Both the position numbers and the translations under genes were made by a program. The notes under the pieces are model-generated. The model was not told where the DNA came from. It saw only the letters and a program-made list of their open reading frames with translations, and ran no database searches. This document shows positions 57,170 to 64,000 of a stretch of DNA of 64,000 nucleotides, piece after piece; the stretch's first letter is position 1, and the number at the start of each line of letters is the position of its first letter. The stretch spans positions 1-64,000 of the forward strand of contig CBDEUB010000002.1 of assembly GCA_965243145.1 (NCBI GenBank), in the 5' to 3' direction. This DNA is from CBDBLK01 sp965243145. Lineage in GTDB: Bacteria; Bdellovibrionota; Bacteriovoracia; Bacteriovoracales; Bacteriovoracaceae.

Positions 57170-57362
57170 GTGCTCACACTTCATGCCATCTTGCCTCCGC
57201 ATCCTGTTCCGGCACTGCCCATCGGGGCAGTCGTCGCTCGCCGCCTTCCTGGCGACTCCGTGTGGTTCAGCTTCGCCATCGCTCCCTGCGATGTGCTGGA
57301 AAGCACACCTCACTCGCTCTGTCTTCGCTTTACCCCAATCTGGCACAAATTGTGAGCACTTA
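57167..57362. repeat. 196-bp element with 12-bp terminal inverted repeats
   Basis: TAAGTGCTCACA (57167-57178) and its complement TGTGAGCACTTA (57351-57362) bound a GC-rich noncoding stretch that resembles 61558-61684 (GTCAGCTTCGCC.TCGCTCC..GC.ATGTGCT). Its first TAA is the stop codon of the preceding cyclase gene. Confidence 0.7.
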
Positions 57363-57407
57363 CCTAACTTTTATCGCGGCCCTTCGTTGTGAGTATAAAT
57401 CATTCCC

Positions 57408-59081
57408 ATGCCGAATGAATCTTTAACCGCTTCCTCTGCCATTCAATATTTGCCCACCCATTTGATCGATCAGATCAAGGCCGGAGAGGTGATCGAGCGG
57501 CCGGCCAGTTTGATCAAAGAGATACTGGAAAATGCCCTGGACGCCGGCGCTGGCCAAATTGAATTGCACTTGGTGAACAATGGCCTGGATGTGATCCAGT
57601 GCCGTGACGACGGAGCGGGGATGAGCATGCAGGACTTGCCCCTGGCCTTTTCTCGCCACGCCACCTCCAAAATTCAGCGCTTTGAAGACCTTTATTCCCT
57701 GGACACTTTTGGCTTCCGCGGGGAGGCGCTGGCCTCCATCGCCTCCATCTCGCGGGTGACTTGCACCAGTCACGGGCAGAGGGGGGAGGATGGCACTTGG
57801 CAAGGGGGGCGCATTGAAATTCACGGTGGGGAAAGAGTGGCCCACATCTCTTCTTTTGGCCGTCGTGCGGGCACTTCGTTGGCGATCAAGAACCTCTTTT
57901 ACAACACGCCGGCGCGGCTCAAATTTGTGCGTTCCCAGGCGGCGGAGAAAAATGCCATCGTGCGGGTGATCCACGCCTTTTTATTGGCCAACTCGCGGGT
58001 GCAACTCTCTTTGCGTTGGGATCAGAAGGACGGGCAACTTTTCCCCGCGGTAGAGCGGGAAGAGGAGCGGGTGGCGCAAGTGTTGTTAAAACAGGCCCAT
58101 GATCCGCAGAATTTGGTTCGCTTTGCCGGGGAGTACGAAAATCATTTCGTGCACGGTTATTTCTCCACCCAGGGAAAAAAGGGAAACGCCGGCAGACGGC
58201 ACTTTTTGTTTGTCAACGGACGCCATTTTTTCGATCGCAACACCCACCAAAACATTCTCAAGGCCCTGGAGGGATTTTGGCCCTATGGGGAGTGGGGCCA
58301 CTATGTGTGCTTTATTCGGGCACCCAAAAACCTGGTCGATGTCAATGTCCACCCCAATAAAATCCAGGTCAAATTTTTCAAACACTACTTGTTGGAAAAC
58401 CTGGTTTGCAGCGCCCTCCAGGAGGCGCTCGCCTCCCGCTCCGTGGCCTCAAGCGCCGGCCCCGGCGATTCCCGCCATCCGTCGCCCCCGCCCGCCCTGG
58501 ACAGGCGGGGCCTGCAGGATTTTCTTGGCCAGCGAGAGGCGGAGCAGGTGGCGGAGGCCTCTGCGGAAGGGGAGACCGTGGCCCTTGCCCTTGCCGAGGA
58601 GGGAGTGTTGGCCATATCTCCGCGCTTTTATTTGCAGCGGGATGAAGATGGCCTGGTGCTGTGGGATTTTGCCGCTATGTTAGAGGCCTATTGCAAAGAT
58701 ATTGTCTTGCAAGAGAGTGCCGGGGAAGTCACCCCCCTGCTGATCGCCGAGGCCTTTTCTCTGGGTGGGGAGTGGGATTCTGTGCTCAAAGATTTAAGGC
58801 CCAGGGGGTTTGATTTCGAGCGCACGGACTCCGCCACGGTTTTGCTCAAGAGTCTGCCCAGTTCCCTGGATGCCTTTGAACCGCGGCCAGTGGTGGAATA
58901 CCTCTTGGGCCTGCTTCGTCCGCAAGCTGGCCCGGAAGATGGCCCAAAGTGTGAGCAGTTATACCCCTCGGCGGCCATTCGTCGCCAGATTACCCGCCGC
59001 CTGGAACGCCTGGATCAAAAACTGGATCAGTACCGCAAAGTTGTAGACGATGCCCTTTTGGCCAGGTTGTGGGAACTTTAA
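57408..59081 (+). CDS. mutL: DNA mismatch repair protein MutL
   Basis: A 557-residue protein. GHKL ATPase motifs: ENALDAGAGQIEL, CRDDGAGM, DTFGFRGEALASI, GRRAGTSLAIKNLFYNTPARLKF. C-terminal dimerization domain ending in RRLERLDQKLDQYRKVV. No DQHA.E.E endonuclease motif is evident. The GC-rich linker at about 345-390 separates the halves. Near the end, EDGPKCEQLYPSA is encoded by a DNA segment matching half of the local repeat family (58935-58964). Confidence 0.92.
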   Translation: MPNESLTASSAIQYLPTHLIDQIKAGEVIERPASLIKEILENALDAGAGQIELHLVNNGLDVIQCRDDGAGMSMQDLPLAFSRHATSKIQRFEDLYSLDTFGFRGEALASIASISRVTCTSHGQRGEDGTWQGGRIEIHGGERVAHISSFGRRAGTSLAIKNLFYNTPARLKFVRSQAAEKNAIVRVIHAFLLANSRVQLSLRWDQKDGQLFPAVEREEERVAQVLLKQAHDPQNLVRFAGEYENHFVHGYFSTQGKKGNAGRRHFLFVNGRHFFDRNTHQNILKALEGFWPYGEWGHYVCFIRAPKNLVDVNVHPNKIQVKFFKHYLLENLVCSALQEALASRSVASSAGPGDSRHPSPPPALDRRGLQDFLGQREAEQVAEASAEGETVALALAEEGVLAISPRFYLQRDEDGLVLWDFAAMLEAYCKDIVLQESAGEVTPLLIAEAFSLGGEWDSVLKDLRPRGFDFERTDSATVLLKSLPSSLDAFEPRPVVEYLLGLLRPQAGPEDGPKCEQLYPSAAIRRQITRRLERLDQKLDQYRKVVDDALLARLWEL

Positions 59082-59093
59082 AGTTTCCAGTCA

Positions 59094-59390
59094 CTATGCA
59101 ACCCTGCTTTTTATGCTAATCGAAGTATTCAGGGCAAAAGCAATTTTGGCGAGGAAGTCCATACTCACCTGACTGACTAATCCTGATTCCATTCGGGCGA
59201 TAGATGATTGTTTTGTGCCAACGAGGGCGGCGAGTTTTGCTTGAGATAAATTCGCCTTTAACCTTTTGTTTTTCAGGCCTTTGATAATCCTCTTTTTTTC
59301 TGAAATAAGGGCGATCTCAATATCCGTAAGGCCCATGCCCTTTGCAAATTCTTTGACTGTTTTATAGGTAATAATTTCGCCTTTTTTCAC
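59094..59390 (-). CDS. higA-like: HigA-like XRE antitoxin
   Basis: A 98-residue protein with a C-terminal HTH (ANLSQAKLAALVGTKQSSIARMESG), encoded after its toxin partner and overlapping it by 4 bases. The toxin-first order is typical of higBA. It also resembles antitoxins that bind their own promoter. Confidence 0.8.
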   Translation of the reverse strand: MKKGEIITYKTVKEFAKGMGLTDIEIALISEKKRIIKGLKNKRLKANLSQAKLAALVGTKQSSIARMESGLVSQVSMDFLAKIAFALNTSISIKSRVA

Positions 59391-59671
59391 AAACTAAGCT
59401 CCTTGATACGGGATAAAAGAAGTTGCTTGACTTTTTTGTCAATTTGTTGCGTTTTCTTTTTCATAATGTGCAGAATATAAATACTATCATTCAATTTTAT
59501 GACATAAAAAATGCGGTATATTCCATCTCTGCAAGATAACCTCAATTCGTGCAAACCTTTTGCGATACTTGGCAATGGCCTAGAATAGGGCATTGCCAAT
59601 TTTTTTCCACAGGCGAGATCGTCAAAAAGTGCGTACGCGTCAGATAAAATATCTTCGGGTACTTTTTTCAA
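59387..59671 (-). CDS. higB-like: HigB/RelE-superfamily toxin
   Basis: A 94-residue protein: GLHELRLSCRDGIYRIFYVI and IYILHIMKKKTQQ are the RelE/ParE core, with a C-terminal Lys-rich helix. Such toxins cleave mRNA at the ribosome. Start appears to be TTG 59671. AT-rich relative to neighbours, suggesting acquisition. Confidence 0.8.
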   Translation of the reverse strand: MKKVPEDILSDAYALFDDLACGKKLAMPYSRPLPSIAKGLHELRLSCRDGIYRIFYVIKLNDSIYILHIMKKKTQQIDKKVKQLLLSRIKELSL

Positions 59672-59683
59672 TTCTCGATCGAC

Positions 59684-59745
59684 TTGTCACAAAATGACAA
59701 CATTCATTATTTTTTGAGAATATAACGAATTTGGTATATTGTCAA
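59684..59745 (-). promoter_or_regulatory. Promoter and operator of the toxin-antitoxin pair
   Basis: The palindrome TTGTCA-CAAAA-TGACAA (59684-59700) lies just upstream of the toxin start. On the minus strand TTGACA (59745-59740) precedes TATATT (59724-59719) with a short 15-base spacer. Confidence 0.5.
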
Positions 59746-59904
59746 GAATTGATATGGGCCAAGGTATTTTGCGGCCCTATGTGTTTGGGGTGCCACCTTC
59801 TGGCAATGCAAAAACTTGGAAAAAGCAGTTGACGAGAAGCATTTTTTAGTTTTTACTGTGGCCTTAAATGGGCAATGGCGCTCACTGTTATTTGAGGGGT
59901 TTTA

Positions 59905-60549
59905 ATGCGATATATCAATATTTCTCTTTCCCTTTTCTTGATGGGCCTTCTCGGCCTCACTCCCGTCAACGCCTTTGTAGCGGAACATTTGCAGTCAGGA
60001 CAATTGGAGAGTGAACATGCTCCTCAAATGGCCATTTTACTCGACGAAAAGGGAGTGCCCCGCTGTAAAGTCGAAGGCGAACACAGCGAATTTTTATCAG
60101 TGGATCGCTTTGGCGAGTTTGTGGAAAACGATCCTGGGGCCAATGCTATCCTCGACGAGATTAATGCTTTGAGGGAGTGTGATGATGGGGATGTGGCCTA
60201 TGCCGGAATTGTCCTTGCCCCCGAAGAAATTCAAGCGGCCGCAATTACTGGATTTCATCGCGGAGTCATCTCGGCAATGGCCATGGCCACTTACTCTTTC
60301 GTAAGCTGTATGTCGGGGGGCCTTTTTGCCAAAGACAGACAACCGTTTTTGCTGAGTCTCAATAGAACTGTTCACAGGAGTGCTTTTTGGTCGATTGTCC
60401 ATTCATTCATTATGCCTCCTATTCTTGAAAATGCGGGTTCTCTTGGCCGAACTTTATTTATCATCTCTCCCGGAATCCTTTTGGCCTACGCGGGATTGGG
60501 GGTAGGGTTTTCCTCTTTCTGTTATATTGTCATGCGAACAGGAAAATAA
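59905..60549 (+). CDS. Predicted membrane protein with signal peptide
   Basis: A 214-residue protein: signal peptide (SLSLFLMGLLGLTPVNA), a soluble domain of about 80 residues, then three to four membrane helices (GVISAMAMATYSFVSCMSG; SIVHSFIMPPILENAG; TLFIISPGILLAYAGLGVGFSSFCYIV). ATG 59905 with weak upstream purines (GGGG). It immediately precedes miaA. No family recognised. Confidence 0.6.
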   Translation: MRYINISLSLFLMGLLGLTPVNAFVAEHLQSGQLESEHAPQMAILLDEKGVPRCKVEGEHSEFLSVDRFGEFVENDPGANAILDEINALRECDDGDVAYAGIVLAPEEIQAAAITGFHRGVISAMAMATYSFVSCMSGGLFAKDRQPFLLSLNRTVHRSAFWSIVHSFIMPPILENAGSLGRTLFIISPGILLAYAGLGVGFSSFCYIVMRTGK

Positions 60550-61551
60550 CTGAACACACCCCAATACCCTGTAATAGCGATCACTGGGCCAACCGCCACC
60601 GGCAAAACCGATGCCGCCATTCAATTGGGGCCTCTCTTGCGCCAGAGGGGGCAGGGGTTTCAGATCGTCAACTTTGATTCTCTGTGCTTTTACCGCGAAC
60701 TCAAGGTGGGCACTGCCAGGCCAGACGAGGCCCAAATGCGAGGGATCCCCCACGCCCTGATGGGGGACTGTTCGGTGAGAGCACCCTTAAACGCCGCCAG
60801 TTTTTGTGCCCGGGCCTTGCCACTGATCACCTCGTTGCACCGGCGGCGGCAGATTCCCGTTTTGGTCGGCGGCAGCGCTTTCTACCTGCGCGCTTTGGCC
60901 AAAGGCATGTACGCCTCTGGCACAAGTAAATCTGGGCCACTTGAAAGGCCATGTGAGGGCCTGCAAGATGGCCTGAAGTGTGAACAGTTACTGAGGCAGG
61001 CGCGCCAGTATTTGCGCGAACACGACCCCGCCTCCTGGCGGCACATTCACCCCAACGACGCCTACCGCACACTGCGCGCGGTGGAATACCACCGCCAAAC
61101 CGGAAGGCCTCTATCAGAAGAGAGGCGCAAATTTCAGAACTTAGGCGCTTACGATTTTTCCAGGCCACAAAACCCCGCCTGGCGGTTTGTGACCTTGTAT
61201 TTGGACATTCCCAAGGAAGAGCACTGGCGCATCATCCGCCGCCGGGCCGGCCGCATGTTGGAACGGGGCCTGGTGGAAGAATTGGAGGGTTTGCTCTGTG
61301 GGGGCCTGAGCGGCGGTGAAAGGCCGCTCCAGTCGGTGGGTTACAGGGAAACCCTGGACTATTTGCGGGGAAATATTGGCAGTCGAGGGGAACTCGAAGA
61401 GAAGATTTTTATTTCCACCCGACAACTGGCCAAATCCCAGCGCACCTTTTTTAAAAAAATACACCCCAAAAAAGAATTGAATCCCCTGGTGGAAAGGGAG
61501 GCGGTTTTAAATGGTGTGGCCGATCAGATGGCCGCCTGGGCCTGGCCCTGA
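60550..61551 (+). CDS. miaA: tRNA dimethylallyltransferase MiaA, apparent CTG start
   Basis: Adds the dimethylallyl group to A37 of tRNAs reading U-starting codons. P-loop GPTATGKTDAA, then VNFDSLCFYRELKVGTARP, PVLVGGSAFYLRALAKGMY, HPNDAYRTLRAVEYHRQTGRPLSE and QSVGYRETLDYL. The P-loop lies upstream of the first usual start (TTG 60625), while the upstream TAA is at 60547-60549. Only CTG 60550 (with AGGA upstream) or rarer codons remain. Residues near 140 (LQDGLKCEQLL) are encoded by a copy of the local repeat (60965-60993). Confidence 0.88.
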   Translation: MNTPQYPVIAITGPTATGKTDAAIQLGPLLRQRGQGFQIVNFDSLCFYRELKVGTARPDEAQMRGIPHALMGDCSVRAPLNAASFCARALPLITSLHRRRQIPVLVGGSAFYLRALAKGMYASGTSKSGPLERPCEGLQDGLKCEQLLRQARQYLREHDPASWRHIHPNDAYRTLRAVEYHRQTGRPLSEERRKFQNLGAYDFSRPQNPAWRFVTLYLDIPKEEHWRIIRRRAGRMLERGLVEELEGLLCGGLSGGERPLQSVGYRETLDYLRGNIGSRGELEEKIFISTRQLAKSQRTFFKKIHPKKELNPLVEREAVLNGVADQMAAWAWP

Positions 61552-61557
61552 ACAGTT

Positions 61558-61684
61558 GTAACTGCTCACACTTCAGGCCATCTTGTGAGTCAGCTTCGCC
61601 GTCGCTCCTTGCAATGTGCTCTTTGCACACCTCAGTCGCTCCGTCTCGCTTCCCCCCAATCTGACCTAAATTGTGAACAGTTAC
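61558..61684. repeat. 127-bp element with terminal inverted repeats, second copy
   Basis: GTAACTGCTCACA (61558-61570) and TGTGAACAGTTAC (61672-61684) pair with one mismatch. The interior resembles 57167-57362. It starts 6 bases after the miaA stop. The gap 61552-61728 holds nothing else. Confidence 0.7.
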
Positions 61685-61728
61685 CCTGCTCTTATCATAG
61701 TTTTCCTTTGGGATGTGGGCGATGACTA

Positions 61729-63870
61729 TCAGTTGTCTTCGAGATCGGGATCAAAGTTGGAGCGGGTGTCGAGAGTGCAAATGTCGATGTACTGGCCGAC
61801 TCTTTCAAACTGGAGATTCAGCTTTTTTTGGAAATTTTTGTTGGATGGCCGAAAAAAGAGGGTGTATTGTGCCCTTTGCGCCTGGTTTGCTGGCCCTCTG
61901 GTGCGGACGGGGAAGGCGATGCCCAGTTTGCTTCTGATGGGGACTTCGGCGGTGCGCTTTTCCCCGTAGATTTCAAAGGAGAGGGTTCCCGATAGGCGGC
62001 AGTCGGCGGAACTGTAGAGGTGGCCAAAAAATTCCCGCTCCCGTTTGGGGATGGTGACTTCGATATTTTCCCCGCCGTTGGAGTCGATGGTTTGAATAAA
62101 GTGTTTTTGGCCCGGGGATTCGATTCTCAAAGTTTGGACGCGGCCAGCGGGGATGCTCACGCGGCTCAAAATGTCGGTGGATTGGTGGATGCCATCGAGG
62201 TACACCTTCATAGTGCGCTTATCAAAATTTCTGAGGATGAGATAGACATTTTCTTCCCCCCGGCCGTTCAGCGCCAAATTTTCCCTTTGGATTTCCTCTT
62301 CTATGGAGTCTTGGGAATCGCCGGATTTTGAGATGGCCTTTTTAGGGGCGCAACTTTGCAGACCCACTTGGGCACCTCCCAGCATACACAATCCGCGGCG
62401 CAGGGCCGACTGGTTGAAAAAGGCCACAACGCCGATGCAGGCGGCGGCCAAAAAGACCCATTCCCGGCGGGAATTGGCCTGCCCATCGTCGTCGTCGTCC
62501 CTTTGATGCGGGGGAGGTTTGCGCGGCAGGGGAGGGGGGGCGATTTGGCCCAAGCGCTTGCGATCGGCCTGCATCGAGACAGGAGAAACCTCGATTTCAG
62601 CTTTCATGGCACTTATCATCGACATTTGTTGTTGTTGTTCCCGACTGATGGCCTTTTTCACCGCTTGAGTCACATTGTTGGAGTTGGACGGGGATGAATT
62701 GCCCTGGCCTCTTTTCCTGCTGACTGAGGTGCGGTCGATTTGTATTTTGGGTTCGTTGGCATCGCTTTCCTCTAGGCCAAAGTCGATGACCTGTTCCTTT
62801 TTCCTGGTGCGGGTGGCCTCGTTTTCGATGATGCCCTCCTGCTCGCGCTTGAGGTCTTTGAGGTAGGGGGAAATATCAATTTTTCCGTATTCAAACAATT
62901 TTTCCCGATCCCTTTTGATCTCTTCCTTAAAGAGTCCCTTGGCGAAATAGGCCAGATCGCTGGAATTGAAATCGGGATAGTTGGCGTATAAAAATTTGAT
63001 CAACAGCCGGTTGAGTTGATCCAGGTTTTTGTGGCGTTTGTTGCGGTCGGGATTGAGGGCGGTCAGCACGATTTCGTCCAACTCTTTGGGCACTTTGGGG
63101 TTGATCGTGGAAGGGGGGGGAATTTGGCAGTCTTGAATTTTCTTTAAGATGGCGAAGTCGCTGGGGCCTTTGAAGAGGCCGCGGGCGCACAGCATTTCCC
63201 ACAGGGTGATGCCCAGGGCGAATTGATCGTAGCGGTGGTCGAGTTCCAGCCCCTCGATGTATTCGGGGGCCAAATATCCGATTTTGCCCTTGATGGTTCC
63301 CGCTTGGGTTTTGTCTTCGCTCTTGTCACTCTTGGCGATGCCGAAGTCGATGACTTTCACCGCTCCGTCGTAGGTCAACATAATATTGTGGGGGGAGATG
63401 TCCCGGTGGATGATGTTGGCCGGTTTGCCGGACAGTTTGTCGGTGTAGGTGTGGGAGTAGTGCAGGCCCTGGCAGGCCTGGGAGATAATGTACACCGAGA
63501 CTTCCACCGGAAAGACAAATTTTTTCTTCTTTAGGCGGTTGAGGTATTCCTTGAGGTTTCTGCCGTCGCAATATTCCATCGCCACGAAGAGTTGGCCCTT
63601 GTGAAATCCGTAGTCGTAAGTTTGGATAATGTTGGGGTGGAGCAGGCCAAAGACCACTTTAATTTCGTCCATGAACATTCTTTTAAAAGCGTCGTCCTGG
63701 GAAAATTGGGGTTGCACCATTTTGATGGCGACAACTTTGTCCGCCTCTTGCCCCAGATAGCGGGCGCGGCAGATTTTGGCCATGCCGCCGTCAACCAGGT
63801 GATCCAGGATGAGGTAGCGGCCAAACCGTTCTCTCTTTTCTTCTTTGTCTTGTTTATCTTGCTCGGCCAT
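61729..63870 (-). CDS. Transmembrane Ser/Thr protein kinase
   Basis: A 713-residue Hanks-type kinase. LVDGGMAKICRARYLG is the Gly loop, VAIKMVQ carries the ATP-binding Lys, HRDISPHNIML is catalytic, VIDFGIAKS is DFG, and GKIGYLAPEYIEG is the activation end. A low-complexity linker at about 385-470 includes PPPLPRKPPP and DDDDDG. A membrane helix (WVFLAAACIGVVAFF) lies near 475. About 220 residues beyond the membrane include a PEGA-like beta segment (MKVYLDGIHQSTDILSRVSIPAGRVQTLRIE). It may sense the envelope and signal to FHA proteins such as 56255 (inference). Confidence 0.9.
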   Translation of the reverse strand: MAEQDKQDKEEKRERFGRYLILDHLVDGGMAKICRARYLGQEADKVVAIKMVQPQFSQDDAFKRMFMDEIKVVFGLLHPNIIQTYDYGFHKGQLFVAMEYCDGRNLKEYLNRLKKKKFVFPVEVSVYIISQACQGLHYSHTYTDKLSGKPANIIHRDISPHNIMLTYDGAVKVIDFGIAKSDKSEDKTQAGTIKGKIGYLAPEYIEGLELDHRYDQFALGITLWEMLCARGLFKGPSDFAILKKIQDCQIPPPSTINPKVPKELDEIVLTALNPDRNKRHKNLDQLNRLLIKFLYANYPDFNSSDLAYFAKGLFKEEIKRDREKLFEYGKIDISPYLKDLKREQEGIIENEATRTRKKEQVIDFGLEESDANEPKIQIDRTSVSRKRGQGNSSPSNSNNVTQAVKKAISREQQQQMSMISAMKAEIEVSPVSMQADRKRLGQIAPPPLPRKPPPHQRDDDDDGQANSRREWVFLAAACIGVVAFFNQSALRRGLCMLGGAQVGLQSCAPKKAISKSGDSQDSIEEEIQRENLALNGRGEENVYLILRNFDKRTMKVYLDGIHQSTDILSRVSIPAGRVQTLRIESPGQKHFIQTIDSNGGENIEVTIPKREREFFGHLYSSADCRLSGTLSFEIYGEKRTAEVPIRSKLGIAFPVRTRGPANQAQRAQYTLFFRPSNKNFQKKLNLQFERVGQYIDICTLDTRSNFDPDLEDN

Positions 63871-64000
63871 TTAAATTTTCCCCCATTCTCGTTCTTAGAG
63901 AATCGGTCTTTGCTGGCCAAAGCTTTAATTTACAGATGGCGCTTGAATCTTGATTTTTATGCTACGAAACCCGGGAAAATGAATCGTCGGTTCTCCTTCC

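Noticed and set aside
56609..57346. 245-codon minus-strand frame opposite the GGDEF domain
   Set aside because: Antisense of a conserved GGDEF gene; no recognisable motifs.

Overview
The window suggests a bacterium related to the Bdellovibrio-like (Bdellovibrionota / former deltaproteobacterial) lineages. This is an inference from gene content: an FHA-GGDEF diguanylate cyclase laid out like Bdellovibrio DgcB, a large Ser/Thr kinase with a C-terminal membrane anchor, and mutL, miaA and pgi in a GC-rich chromosome. No rRNA or marker gene fixes the taxon. The right part (about 50.3-64 kb) is GC-rich chromosome. The left part (1-50.3 kb) is AT-richer and almost entirely mobile DNA ending exactly at the 3' end of a tRNA-Pro(GGG) gene.

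The mobile part reads as a tandem array of at least three related integrative elements. Element A (to ~7.30 kb) is a remnant. Its left portion is replaced or interrupted by an IS5-family and an IS110/IS1111-type insertion sequence, leaving the tail of an FtsK-like gene, a replication-relaxation protein, two lipoproteins, a small DNA-binding protein and a serine recombinase. Element B (7.29-29.46 kb) is a full integrative conjugative element: accessory regulators, an FGE-like protein, an operator array, a VirB2/3/4/5/6/8/9/10 type IV secretion operon, an FtsK-like coupling ATPase, the same relaxation/lipoprotein block, and a serine recombinase preceded by a small zinc-finger protein. Element C (29.46-50.32 kb) has no secretion genes. 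It carries a VirD4/TraD-type coupling protein, a relaxation protein, a candidate oriT, 60-bp tandem repeats and a recombinase, so it looks mobilizable. It is loaded with likely anti-phage cargo: a membrane protein + MBL hydrolase + E2-E1 fusion + JAB protease operon, an AbiJ-like protein, a PD-(D/E)XK protein, and a retropepsin-like protease next to a 1671-residue helicase-nuclease.

The three element ends share a 10-bp core (CAAATGGTCG twice, CAGATGGTCG at the tRNA) that includes the CCA end of tRNA-Pro. The core lies inside the recombinase reading frames. The left ends of B and C each begin with a reading frame for a helix-turn-helix domain that is in phase with the same element's recombinase across the core. 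Circularization would therefore create a recombinase of about 730-753 residues, while integration at the tRNA cuts it to 587 residues with a tail encoded antisense to the tRNA. This is the most interesting finding in the window.

The chromosomal part holds an AlkD-like/GIY-YIG fusion, a HipBA-like pair, an acyl-CoA dehydrogenase, a phosphoglucose isomerase, an FHA-GGDEF cyclase, mutL, a HigBA/RelE-type toxin-antitoxin pair, miaA with an apparent CTG start, and the kinase. Two short elements with terminal inverted repeats, plus half-copies inside mutL and miaA, form a small repeat family.
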